This document shows, in pieces, positions 12,001 to 19,437 of a stretch of 64,000 nt of DNA. The position numbers were made by a program, and so were the translations under genes. The stretch is from Actinopolyspora halophila DSM 43834 (GTDB lineage: Bacteria; Actinomycetota; Actinomycetes; Mycobacteriales; Pseudonocardiaceae), in the NCBI RefSeq assembly GCF_000371785.1, contig NZ_AQUI01000002.1, forward strand, positions 3,389,276-3,453,275, written 5' to 3'. Position 1 is the first letter of the stretch; each line of letters begins with the position of its first letter. The notes under the pieces were generated by a model. That model saw only the letters and a program-made list of their open reading frames with translations. It was not told where the DNA came from and did not search any database.

Positions 12001-12322
12001 GCAGGCGGTGCTGCGGATCCATCGCCTCCGCCTCGCGCTCGGACAGGCCGAAGAACTCCGGATCGAAACCGCCGACGTCGTGGAGGAAACCACCCCACTT
12101 CGACACCGTCTTCCCCGGAACGCCCGGTTCCGGATCGTAGGCCTCCGCGACGTTCCACCGGTCCGGCGGAACCTCGGTGACCATGTCACGCCCCTCGCCC
12201 AGCACCTCCCAGTAGGCGTCGGGCGAATCCACGCCTCCCGCGAATCGGCAACCGATGCCGACCACGGCGATCGGATCGTACTTCGGCCTGCTGAATGATG
12301 CTTCCGCTGCGCTCTCGGACAC
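6005..12322 (-). CDS. Single-module highly reducing type I PKS (KS-AT-DH-ER-KR-ACP)
   Basis: Giant 2105-residue enzyme. KS is at about 15-440 with active Cys187 in DSACSSG and histidines 322 (AHGTGTPVGDP) and 360 (KTNIGH). AT is at about 543-840 with Ser630 in GHSMGE and the specificity motif VASH at 731-734. DH starts near 897 with His931 in HRVRGTPMMP. A KR structural half precedes the ER, which has HAATGGVGLAAIHIA. The catalytic KR carries VTGGLGGLGLLVARWL. ACP is at about 2030-2095 with the pantetheine Ser in LDYGLDSLMGLE. Order and length match mycobacterial mycocerosic-acid-synthase-type iterative PKSs (about 2100 residues). There is no thioesterase, so release needs a partner such as an acyltransferase, which is not seen nearby. 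The VASH motif resembles the YASH type more than HAFH, hinting at methylmalonyl-CoA. The product is unknown, probably a saturated, possibly methyl-branched acyl chain. Confidence 0.93.
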   Translation of the reverse strand: MSESAAEASFSRPKYDPIAVVGIGCRFAGGVDSPDAYWEVLGEGRDMVTEVPPDRWNVAEAYDPEPGVPGKTVSKWGGFLHDVGGFDPEFFGLSEREAEAMDPQHRLLLEAAWESLEHAGIRPRDLGHSPTGLFLGISGQDYMMRTPYGELFTNPYAMTGNARSMAAGRISYLLGLRGPSVVLDSACSSGLVATHLAVRSLQTGDADLALSGGVNLIFGPETTVAFSSWGMLSPAGRCRAFDVDASGFVRAEGCGVLALKRLADTERDGDRVLAVLRGSGVNQDGRSNGITAPSGEAQRELQQQVIARSGVDPCRVGLVEAHGTGTPVGDPIEFAALADSYGHGDVGPCALGSAKTNIGHAETASGMAGMIKAILALWHGEVPANLHFSGWNPEIDHESTRLFVPTRTEPWPVGDGPRLAAVSSYGFSGTNAHVLLEQAPVLQPETAAPGRAPLLVPLSASSPRALSDTAGRTVAWLERTEHVPVHDLAYTNGVRREHRSERATVVASDRAELVERLRAVERGRPAHGVAVGTAAAGREGDPVWVFSGQGAQWAGMGRRLLEQEPAFAKTVEELEPVVLAESGFSLRDRLCAEDVVTGIDQVQPTLFAVQVGLAAVWDSHGVRPGAVIGHSMGEVAAAVVSGALSLTDGAAVVCRRSRLMLELAGAGAMASVDLPCEEVERELEEAGACGVVVAVVAAPESTVVAGDADEVGRLVRRWDEADRMVREVAVDVASHSPQVAPILDTLLSALSTVTPCRPGVPLYSTVLPGEDSSQISFDAAYWADNLRRPVRFADAVSAALEDGHRVFAELGPHPLLTRAIGDTAAARHADVAVVGALRRDEDEPATVLSAIGEVHCAGGRVDWSARHPEGRLLDVPLPTWNHRWLMSSGADHSAPTVGHPLLGAHVETPRGDGEHVWQADIGTDTHPWLADHRVRGTPMMPAASYGEMALSAAEEVFGADSTIEVSGLSFDNALVLDGPMTVSTTVERTTERHGGVSVLGRGVDGGAVAYARGRARVLDEDVAPRRVDIDALLAEHTEWQDPDAYYANLRGLGIQHGPGFAALTAIHRGAADRRSLVGEVRLPAERRSEADSYRVHPVLLDACLQTIAAHPALMDQTGLFLPLGIGTLRVFGDARNARYCVAAVHESGDRSGLGNAQLVDEEGAVLVDVRDVRFGTSAEDAPDRVFERRLLAVEWDEAPAPQATRAEAGRWLLVTEPAGQSRADRLADELRSRGGTATVLAVDEPDELGSAVLSCPDGVDGVAFVTSPEHDRRDPAATSRQRVGRLTALAQALVDGQRGRSPALTVVLHDAQEVLGGDGTNLAQAPLRGLAKVIGHEHPELGVSVVDGVDTDPARLVGELLDAPVEEDEVAWRGDVRYLARLRNSPLSVDERLRETVHFGRDGAGVQTARRGDLDTLELAARERVRPGPGEVEIEIHAASLNYVDALNAMGLYNTVDDDPPPLGADCAGVVSRVGAGVTEYRPGDRVAAMMWGGLASHLTVPTGNVLAVPEHVSVEEAATMPAVYLTAWYGLNHLARLEAGERVLIHAATGGVGLAAIHIARARGAEVFATAGTPDKRAYLAELGVEHVMDSRSLDFAEQVLAATGGAGVDVVLNSVTGAAQRAGISLLRAGGRFLEIGKRDIYAEHRISLAPFRHNLTFASIDLNLVVDRLTALTASMLGEIERGAADGSLVPLPLTTYSVDELSAAFRTLGAGRHIGKIVLRIPTEGSRQVPVEPDDVPVVRAGGAYVVTGGLGGLGLLVARWLSEAGAARVVLNGRREPGQAAAGVLDELRAAGTDVRVVLGDLTEPDTARGLLGEAGADGVPVRGVVHGAAVVEDGVVSRLDAAGTDRVWCPKALGAWHLHDALGAGGHEGELDWLLLFSSAAALIGNPGQGAYAAANGFLDGLATYRRCRGLAATSVSWGAWAEHGRGADMADRGFAMIEPAEGIEACERILRYARARSGYLPLADGSWLDAVGDRARGSAFFAPQMTRSGGDGDESGTDHELLVRIAEADEASAVNLLTEFVVAQAAAILRLDPAGVDPGRSLLDYGLDSLMGLELRTRLDKALRVRVPTKKLWARPEPSSLAAYLAELLDGTTGPADA

Positions 12323-12439
12323 GGGAAAAATCTATGTGCCATCCGCCGATCTTCAAGTCGCTCAATCGGGCAACGATGTGCTGGGCACCCCCGAACGAGG
12401 GATTGAAAGGAGAGCTTTCCGCCACTGATCATCACGATC

Positions 12440-13024
12440 GTGCCAGCCCGGAAACGCAGGACCCCGACACCTCTGCTGACGCGACTCGCCCGCGAGTTGA
12501 GCCATCGGGCATGGGTGTGCGAGCTGGCCCTGAGACTCACCCCCGTGGAGCGCCGCGCACTGCGCCACACCGGCGGACGGCACAGCCTCAGCGGTTCGCT
12601 GGGCGTGCCGCTGCTGCTGCTGTGGACTCGCGGCGCCCGGACCGGCCGTTGGTGCGGCGTTCCCGTCGTATACACGCGGATCGGAGACTGCTACCTGGTC
12701 CTGGGCTCCAACGGCGGACGCCCTGATCACCCACAGTGGACAGCGAACCTGCTCCGGGACCCGCGGGCGTCGATCACCGTCGGCGGTGCCACCGCGCCGG
12801 TCCACGCGCGCCACGTCACCGGCGACGAGCGCGCCGCGCTGTGGCCGAGCGCGCTCGAGACCTGGCCGCCCTACCGGACCTACACCCGCAGATCCGGCCG
12901 GGAGCTGCGCATGTTCCGCCTGAGCCCCGACGACCGGAGGAGTCGCAGTTCGTCGACGGCCGAGACCAGCCCGGCCGAGGCCACGCAGCGGCACGCGCAG
13001 CGCAACGTGGTCAGCGGTTGCTGA
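12440..13024 (+). CDS. Nitroreductase family deazaflavin-dependent oxidoreductase (DDN-like)
   Basis: Product of 194 residues resembling the Rv3547/Ddn family of F420H2-binding split-barrel reductases. Recognisable blocks are LWTRGARTGRWCGVPVVYT, then GDCYLVLGSNGGRPDHPQW and NLLRDPRASITVGG, which in the family form the cofactor pocket. The C-terminal 30 residues are low complexity. The gene diverges from the PKS gene with 117 bp between starts, so a shared regulatory region is likely. It might modify the PKS product or act in general redox protection. The GTG start at 12440 is a choice; no strong ribosome-binding site is visible. Confidence 0.8.
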   Translation: MPARKRRTPTPLLTRLARELSHRAWVCELALRLTPVERRALRHTGGRHSLSGSLGVPLLLLWTRGARTGRWCGVPVVYTRIGDCYLVLGSNGGRPDHPQWTANLLRDPRASITVGGATAPVHARHVTGDERAALWPSALETWPPYRTYTRRSGRELRMFRLSPDDRRSRSSSTAETSPAEATQRHAQRNVVSGC

Positions 13025-13115
13025 CCACGTCGTCCGAGCCGAGGTGCTTGCCGCCGCGGAAGAACGGGTAACACCAGGGGTGAACCCGACAGCACCAGGC
13101 GGGAGGAGGTAGCCG

Positions 13116-13736
13116 GTGGCGCACCGTGGTGATCGGCCCCGCGAACCGACCGCACGCCGGCCCCGCAAGGGGACGGCCGTGCTGAGCGTGGTGACGAGCC
13201 TGGTGGTGGCGGCCGCGACCACGGTCGCCGTACTCGTGTCCGCCCCGTTCGACGACCCGACTGGGGAGCAGGCAGCGCCGGTGATCACGGCCGATCCCGG
13301 CACCGTGCGGGAGGAGATCGTCACGGCAGCACGGTCCGAGCTCGGCACCGCGGAAACCGGGGAAGGCTGCCACGAGTACTCCGAGCAGTGTGTGCCCTGG
13401 TGCGCGCTGTTCGCCATGTCGGCCTGGGAGCGGGCGGGCGTGGACGTCGAGAACGAGCAGTTCGCCTTCACCGGCGACGTCTACACGACCGGGCAGACCA
13501 AAGGCACGGCCTACGGCAGCGCACAACTGGAGACGACCAGCCCGGGCGACGTGCTGCTGTTCGGCACCGGACCGCAGACCCCCGACTCCAGCAGACACAT
13601 CGGCGTGGTCGAGAAACTCCAGGGCGAGAAGGTCACGCTGATCGAGGGCAACACCGGGGACAACCCCGACAGGGTCATGCGCAAGACGCACAAGCTCAGC
13701 GAGAACACCTTCTACGGCGGCGTGCGCCCCTGGTGA
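13116..13736 (+). CDS. Secreted or membrane-anchored CHAP-domain peptidase/amidase
   Basis: Product of 206 residues. A basic N-terminus is followed by one hydrophobic segment (about 21-42, VVTSLVVAAATTVAVLVSAP), a signal anchor or uncleaved signal. The extracellular part is a CHAP-type cysteine hydrolase: the nucleophile is in VPWCALFAMSAWERAG, the His in SSRHIGVVEK and the third residue in IEGNTGDN. Such domains cleave peptidoglycan cross-bridges or amide bonds. The GTG start has a good ribosome-binding site, GGAGGAGGT, five bases upstream. It stands alone. A cell-wall remodelling role is inferred. Confidence 0.8.
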   Translation: MAHRGDRPREPTARRPRKGTAVLSVVTSLVVAAATTVAVLVSAPFDDPTGEQAAPVITADPGTVREEIVTAARSELGTAETGEGCHEYSEQCVPWCALFAMSAWERAGVDVENEQFAFTGDVYTTGQTKGTAYGSAQLETTSPGDVLLFGTGPQTPDSSRHIGVVEKLQGEKVTLIEGNTGDNPDRVMRKTHKLSENTFYGGVRPW

Positions 13737-13999
13737 CGGCGGCCAGGGGTCGTTGGTAGCAGCGTGACGGGGTGTGCGGTGCGAGGCGGGGTCCTTCGAC
13801 GCGGGCACTTCCCCGCTGAACGGATTCCGAGTCGTCATGGCCACCGCGGCGCGCCTCCACCGCTGTCTTCGCCCCGGCCGCAGAACAGCGCGCACGGACA
13901 CCTCGCGACAGCTCGGGCAGTGCGTTCACGGTCCGGGGCGGCTGCCGGACGAGCACGAGAACCGTTCCCGCCTCGCCACGCGCTGCTCGTTGCGAATCG

Positions 14000-14380
14000 T
14001 CAGAACCCGCCGGCCTCGTCGGACCGGTGCGTGGTCGTCTCCCGGATGTGCTCCACTTCCGACCAGTAGCCCTGGGCCTGCGCAAAGGCCTGATCCAGCA
14101 CGTACCGCAGATTGCTGAGATGCTCGACGGCCCGCTCGAGCGCCTCATGAGGGTGATCGTGCAGGGCTTGCCGGTAGAGACGGTCGCGGTCGATCTCGTC
14201 GATCTGGCCCATCAGCTCGCCCGCGACCCCGGCCATGGCACCGAGCGTGCCGACCAGGGCCGACCCGTAGGCGGTCCAGTCCATCTGATCCAGACGAGTG
14301 TGCCGCTGGGCTTGCACCGCCTCCTCGAGCTCGGCCCGTGCCTTGTAGATCGCTTCCAACGGATGCTCCTGCGTACTCAC
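14000..14380 (-). CDS. Small helical protein, unknown function
   Basis: Product of 126 residues starting (GTG) VSTQEHPLEAIYKARAELEE. It is mostly predicted helix, with a glycine/alanine-rich middle (YGSALVGTLGAMAGVAGELM) and a charged C-terminal helix region (ERAVEHLSNLRYVLDQAFAQ). The layout, with a small-residue turn between helices, is reminiscent of actinobacterial secretion-associated or coiled-coil partner proteins, but there is no WXG motif. I do not recognise a family. The longer frame to 14464 adds an arginine-rich stretch that looks non-coding. Confidence 0.6.
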   Translation of the reverse strand: MSTQEHPLEAIYKARAELEEAVQAQRHTRLDQMDWTAYGSALVGTLGAMAGVAGELMGQIDEIDRDRLYRQALHDHPHEALERAVEHLSNLRYVLDQAFAQAQGYWSEVEHIRETTTHRSDEAGGF

Positions 14381-14765
14381 CGGTCCATGCTCCCGCGACA
14401 GCCGAGTACACGCCTGCCGGCGCCGCAGGCGGTACCGGACCAGACCACGAGGCCGAGCACGCACTCCACCCCACCCGCCCCTGGGGAAAACACGACGAGA
14501 TATTCGTCGACGTCACTGCACGATCGCATGTTCCGGGAACGATCCACGACGGTGGAATTCACGACACCGAGCATTCCTACGGACAAGTGCGTCCGCTGCC
14601 CTCGTTCGAATGACGGGGACGCATTCACTCTGGCACGAGGGATCGCACCGGAGTATACCGATCACTCAGAAAGTACGCAGCAGGACCACGGAGACCTCGG
14701 AGAACTCAGCGCGTCCGCTTCGTGCTGCTGCGCACCCCGAATCCCGAAGGTGATCGACGTTGAAC
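14381..14765. other. Divergent intergenic region, nothing recognised
   Basis: It holds the promoters of the two flanking small genes. Its AT content is a little higher than the surroundings. I see no clear repeat, RNA or operator. Confidence 0.5.
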
Positions 14766-15161
14766 ATGAGAAGGTACTTTCCCGTGCTCCTGGCCGGCAT
14801 CATCGCCACGAGCGGCTTGACCGCGGCGACACCGTCCCTGGCCAGGGACCAACAGCAGCGGGCGACTCCCCGGTGCCACCTGACAGCAGCGGAACCGACC
14901 ACGGACAGACGCTACATCTACGCGAAAGGGGGCAGGAAGGGGTGCGGCAATCGACTCGACTGGGTGACCGTATCGTTGTGGCGCGACATCAACAACCTTC
15001 CTGACTCCCTCGCGGAGAGAAGACAGATAAACGGCCCCCGGAACGGAACATGGCAAGTTTCCGCAAAATGCCACTCAGGTGGCGACAAGTGGCCGTACTA
15101 CACGATCGTCCACAGTTCCAAGGGATACACGGTCCAATCCGCTCATCCGATATTGTGCTAA
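14766..15161 (+). CDS. Small secreted protein with four cysteines
   Basis: Product of 131 residues with a typical Sec signal peptide (MRRYFPVLLAGIIATSGLTA, cleavage probably after the Ala-rich stretch near residue 27). The mature part is basic and has four cysteines: in PRCHL, KGCGN, AKCHS and the final C-terminal residue. This suggests two disulfides in a compact extracellular domain. No family recognised. The start may instead be the TTG at 14760, which has GAAGG at better spacing; the signal peptide is present either way. Confidence 0.65.
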   Translation: MRRYFPVLLAGIIATSGLTAATPSLARDQQQRATPRCHLTAAEPTTDRRYIYAKGGRKGCGNRLDWVTVSLWRDINNLPDSLAERRQINGPRNGTWQVSAKCHSGGDKWPYYTIVHSSKGYTVQSAHPILC

Positions 15162-15292
15162 CCAGTGACCCCACCTGATCGTGTGGGAAAACAGCCGGGA
15201 CAGCAGTCCGCATGACTCTGGTTCCAGGCGCGGCAAAACCCCGTCATGGGCAATTCCGCTCGTCCCGACCGGCCCCACCACACGCCCCTGCC

Positions 15293-15322
15293 GGGGCCGG
15301 GAAGCGACCGCTTACCGGCCCC
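15293..15322 (-). terminator. htpG terminator
   Basis: Inverted repeat with 14-bp arms (13 of 14 paired): GGGGCCGGGAAGCG, 2 nt, CGCTTACCGGCCCC. It begins 16 bp beyond the htpG stop, the expected place for its terminator. No U-tract follows. Confidence 0.7.
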
Positions 15323-15337
15323 GACGAGGCGAGGAGC

Positions 15338-17248
15338 TCACAGCGTCCGGGCGAGCCTGTTGGCCAGCAGACTGGTGAACTGCGCGGGCTCGCGGAGCTC
15401 ACCGCCCTCGGCCAGCAGCGCCATGCCGTGGACGAGCTCGGCCGTCTCCTCCAGCTCCTGGCTCTGGCCGTTCTTGTCGTAGGAATCGCGCATCCCGCTC
15501 ACCAGGGAATGGTTGGGATTGACCTCGAGGATGCGCTTCACCGGCGGCACCTCGTGCCCCATGGCGCGGTACATCTTCTCCAGGGTCGGCCCCATGTCGT
15601 TGCTGTCGCCGACCACGCAGGCCGGTGACGAGCTCAGGCGCGAGGACAGGCGCACCTCCTTCACGTCGTCGGCGAGCTTGGTCGTCATCCAGGACAGCAC
15701 GTCGGCGAACTCCTGCTCCTGCTGAGCCTTCTCGGAGTCCTTGCCGTCCTCGTCCTTCTCGTCGAGATCGACCTGGCCCTTGGCGATCGACTGGAACGGC
15801 TTGCCGTCGAACTCCGGCACCGACTCCACCCACATCTCGTCGACCGGGTCGGTCAGCAGCAGCACCTCCATGCCCTTGTCCCGGAAGGCCTCGATGTGCG
15901 GGGAGTTCTCGACCTTGGACCGCGAACTACCGGTGATGTAGTAGATGCTGTCCTGGCCCTCCTGCATCCGCTCGATGTACTCACGCAGCGTCGTCTTGTC
16001 CTCCGAATCGTGCGTGGACTCGAAGGAGGCGATCTCGAGGATCTGCTCGCGGTTGTCGACGTCGTTGAGCAGCCCCTCCTTGACGGCCTGGCCGAACTGC
16101 TCCCAGAACTTCGCGTAGTTCTCCGGGGCCGCGCTCATCATGTCCTTGACCGTGGACAGGACCTTCTTGACCAGGCGCTTGCGCATCATCTGGATCTGGC
16201 GGTCCTGCTGCAGGATCTCCCGCGAGACGTTCAGCGAGAGGTCCTGCGCGTCCACCACACCCTTGACGAAGCGCAGGTACTCCGGCAGGAGCTCCTCGCA
16301 GTCGTCCATGATGAACACGCGCTTGACGTAGAGCTGGACGCCGCGCTTGTGGTCGCGCGTGAAGAGGTCGAAGGGAGCGACCGAGGGGATGAACAGCAGC
16401 GCCTGGTACTCGATCGTGCCCTCGGCCCGCAGGTGGATCGTCTCGAGCGGATCGTTCCAGTCGTGGCTGATGTGCTTGTAGAACTCGTGGTACTCCTCCT
16501 CGGCGACCTCCTCCTTGGGACGCGCCCAGAGCGCCTTCATCGAGTTGATCGTCTCGACCTGCCGCGTGGTCTCGCCCTCGGAGTCGGTGTGCTCGACCTC
16601 CATGCGGATGGGCCACGAGATGAAGTCGGAGTAGCGCTTGACGATGTTGGTGATCGTCGTGCTGTCGGTGTAGTCGAGCAGGCTGTCTTCCTGGTCCTCG
16701 GCCTTCAGGTGCAGCGTCACCGCCGTGCCCTGCGGGGCCTCCTCGACCGTCTCGAGGGTGTAGGTGCCCTCACCGGTCGAGTCCCACCGGGTGCCGGTGG
16801 TCTCGCCCGCCCGACGGGTCAGCAGCGTCACCCTGTCGGCGACCATGAAGCTGGAGTAGAAGCCGAGACCGAACTGCCCGATCAGCTCCTGGGCGGCGGC
16901 GCCGTCGTTGGTCTCCTTGAGCTGCTGCAGCAGCTCGGCCGTGCCCGACTTCGCGATCGTGCCGATGAGCTCCTGGACCTCGTCGCGCGACATCCCGATA
17001 CCGTTGTCGCGCACCGTCAGCGTGCGGTTCTCCCGGTCGGCCTCGAGCAGGACGTGCGGATCGGAGGTGTCCACCTCCAGGTCCTTGTCGCGGAAGGACT
17101 CCAGCCGCACCTTGTCGAGCGCGTCCGAGGCGTTGGAAACGAGCTCGCGCAGGAACGTGTCCTTGTTCGAGTAGATGGCGTGGACCATCAACTGCAACAA
17201 TTTGCGAGATTCCGCCTGGAATTCGAACGTTTCCGCCTGTGTACTCAC
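15338..17248 (-). CDS. htpG: Molecular chaperone HtpG (Hsp90)
   Basis: ATP-dependent Hsp90 chaperone of 636 residues, normal length. The N-terminal ATPase has LRELVSNASDALDKVR, RDNGIGMSRDE, IAKSGT and QFGLGFYSSFMVAD, which form the ATP lid and pocket. The middle domain contains RVFIMDDCEELLPEYLRFVKG and DLSLNVSREILQQ. The C-terminal dimerisation domain ends near the stop. The GTG start has GAAAGGGGATC directly upstream. It is monocistronic, with its own terminator. No CIRCE-like or other heat-shock operator was recognised upstream. Confidence 0.97.
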   Translation of the reverse strand: MSTQAETFEFQAESRKLLQLMVHAIYSNKDTFLRELVSNASDALDKVRLESFRDKDLEVDTSDPHVLLEADRENRTLTVRDNGIGMSRDEVQELIGTIAKSGTAELLQQLKETNDGAAAQELIGQFGLGFYSSFMVADRVTLLTRRAGETTGTRWDSTGEGTYTLETVEEAPQGTAVTLHLKAEDQEDSLLDYTDSTTITNIVKRYSDFISWPIRMEVEHTDSEGETTRQVETINSMKALWARPKEEVAEEEYHEFYKHISHDWNDPLETIHLRAEGTIEYQALLFIPSVAPFDLFTRDHKRGVQLYVKRVFIMDDCEELLPEYLRFVKGVVDAQDLSLNVSREILQQDRQIQMMRKRLVKKVLSTVKDMMSAAPENYAKFWEQFGQAVKEGLLNDVDNREQILEIASFESTHDSEDKTTLREYIERMQEGQDSIYYITGSSRSKVENSPHIEAFRDKGMEVLLLTDPVDEMWVESVPEFDGKPFQSIAKGQVDLDEKDEDGKDSEKAQQEQEFADVLSWMTTKLADDVKEVRLSSRLSSSPACVVGDSNDMGPTLEKMYRAMGHEVPPVKRILEVNPNHSLVSGMRDSYDKNGQSQELEETAELVHGMALLAEGGELREPAQFTSLLANRLARTL

Positions 17249-17900
17249 TGATCCCCTTTCCTGAAATCACGGTTCCCGCGCATCGCCTCAGAACGACGAC
17301 ACCCAGTACCCTCGGGATTATAGGAGCCCGTGCGCACGCGACACTCATCCCGCCGCCGGTGACACCACCCTGCGACCGAACATGAGAGCCGCAGCGGAAC
17401 CGCCGAAACACGCCGAGTCGCACGGACTCCGCTGATCGCTCACGCGGAAGCGGACCCGCACATCCCCGCGCGGAGACGCGGCGCCACCGCGCCATCCCGT
17501 CATCGCCGAACGCCGCGATCAACACATCAACCGAGCCGACGACGGCTCGGCAGGGGCCCACCCGTCGACCCGCGATACCGGTGCCGCCCTCGACCGGCGG
17601 CTCACCCCCGATGGCGAGCACCGCCCCAGCACCGAGGCACTCCGGTACATGCCGCGGACGAGCACCCGCTCCACCCCGGCACCACGGATTCCCGGCAGCC
17701 GGACCGCACGCGCCGCACCTCTGCGAACCCGGCACGATGACCGCTCCCCGACCCCGGCCCTCAGCCGCGCCGCACGGGCATTCCACCGCACCACCGCTGC
17801 AAGTACCCTTCTGGCGGATTCTGCACCCGGCGATTTCGTGGAACTATCCATCAACGAAGTTCCGCAAGGAATCACCTCTCAACGTGTGGAGTACGTTCAC
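17249..17900. other. 652-bp divergent gap between htpG and a secreted-protein gene
   Basis: It must hold both promoters. Open frames here are GC-rich shadows with arginine/proline-rich products and no family signature. No RNA or repeat recognised. Confidence 0.5.
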
Positions 17901-18389
17901 ATGAGCAGAACCAGAGCGATTTTGCTGACACTGTCGATGACGATCGCTGCCGTGCTCGGAGCCGCAGTACCGGGAATCGCCACAGCGGAGGTGGAGCGCG
18001 CCTCCACCGTGTCGAGCGTGACGACCGGTGTCGCTGCCGCCCCCGACGCGGAGACGAACTACGCGGTTGCCGGCAATCTCCCGCCCCGCTCGGAGCTGGT
18101 CTGCCGATCGGTGCCTGCGGTGGAGATCTGTTACGAGGCATCCGGCGATCACTGGTGGGTGCAGGACCAGTCCTCCGACGGCGCTTCGGCAGTCGTGTAC
18201 TGGGAGAACTTTCGCGGTGGAAGCCTCTACAGGTCCGGATTCTGCGTCAACAGCCTCAGCAGCGGCCAGTGGGGCCAGTGCAACAAGAACTACTACGAGA
18301 ACAGCACACTGAACGGGTTCCCGTGCACCTGGGACCGCAGCTCGAACGAGAACATCGTGTGCAACAGCTCAGGCTGGCGCTTCCAGTAA
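17901..18389 (+). CDS. Secreted six-cysteine protein, unknown function
   Basis: Product of 162 residues with a Sec signal peptide (MSRTRAILLTLSMTIAAVLG; cleavage probably near ATAEV). The mature domain has six cysteines in LVCRS, EICYE, GFCVN, GQCNK, FPCTW and IVCNS, spaced like three disulfides. It is rich in Ser, Asn, Tyr and Trp and ends GWRFQ. The pattern resembles actinobacterial peptidase-inhibitor-like or surface proteins, but I cannot assign a family. The ATG at 17901 has a GGAG nine bases upstream; the longer upstream frame lacks coding character. Confidence 0.7.
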   Translation: MSRTRAILLTLSMTIAAVLGAAVPGIATAEVERASTVSSVTTGVAAAPDAETNYAVAGNLPPRSELVCRSVPAVEICYEASGDHWWVQDQSSDGASAVVYWENFRGGSLYRSGFCVNSLSSGQWGQCNKNYYENSTLNGFPCTWDRSSNENIVCNSSGWRFQ

Positions 18390-18417
18390 GTGACCACGCG
18401 GATCGGTTTGCGCGGGT

Positions 18418-18460
18418 GGTGCCGTGGCGGGTCCTTCTCGCGGGCTCTCGCCGCGGCACC
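18418..18460 (+). terminator. Probable terminator after the six-cysteine protein gene
   Basis: 12-bp stem with one G-U pair: GGTGCCGTGGCG and CGCCGCGGCACC around a 19-nt loop, starting 28 bp after the stop codon. Confidence 0.5.
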
Positions 18461-19437
18461 TCGAGAGCGGGGCGTGGTCGTTGTACACGGATTCCGCGTG
18501 TTCGCTGGTCGCCGGACGCGCCGAGCGGGCCGGTGGAACGGAGCCAGCGTTCGCTGCCCGGCCGATCGAAGATCCGGACGCCTTCGGAACTCGGTTCACA
18601 CTTCCCACTGGGGACGTTCTGCTGCTCGACCCGAACACCGGGGGCGTGCCCGGTGCTTCACGGTCGTCGCGGCACCGAGAGCGCTCTCGACATCCACGAA
18701 CGCGTTCCTGTGCTGGTCATCGATGCCATTCCAGTATCGATGAATGTCATACCGGTGTTGGACCGGAATCGATGTTCCCGCTTATGGTCGGCTCCCGCCA
18801 ACGCACGGTGACGTCGAGCACACGGCAGCGTTCCGGGCCGGTAGTCGGGACAAGCACCCGCCGGCGGCGTGCCCTGCCGGTCCGAGGTCCGACCCTTGCA
18901 GGGAGCTCGTTGATGTCCCACCCCTCGCCCGAGAAGCCGCCACGCAGCCGAGTTCCGGGCCGCCGTCGTTTCCGGTTACGCACTTCCACAACGTTCACTC
19001 CTCCGATGAGGCCGCGCTCGGGGAACATCGACTGTTGACCCAGTGCGCCCCACGTGCGGTCGGTCCCGGCCCCCACGCGCACGCCGTCGAGCAGCACATC
19101 GTCACGGCAACGCACTCAGCCGTGGAGAGATCCGCACCTGGCCGCCACGTGTGCACACCACCCGGGCCGAGCACTTCGACCGGCTGGGACCACTGTTCAA
19201 CGGGCGTCCCGAACACCACGACGGCCGCGTGGGCGTACCGGAGGGACCCGATCTCACCCCGCTCCCCGGCGAACGGTGCCGCACCTGGGCAGCCGAACGA
19301 GCGACCGCGGACCATCCCGCCACCTGAGCAGTCCGAATCACCAGCATGCCGGGCACGGGGGCGACTCGGGCCCGTACCGCTCGAGCCGCACGCGTTCCGG
19401 ACCGTCTCCGGTGCGCCATCGAGAGGAGCAGCAGCCC
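18461..19437. other. 977-bp gap upstream of mqo, no gene recognised
   Basis: Frames on both strands are arginine/proline-rich and do not resemble known families. It may hold a decayed gene: the plus-strand stretch around 18590 would read FTLPTGDVLLLDPNTGG. The mqo promoter must lie at its right end. Confidence 0.4.
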
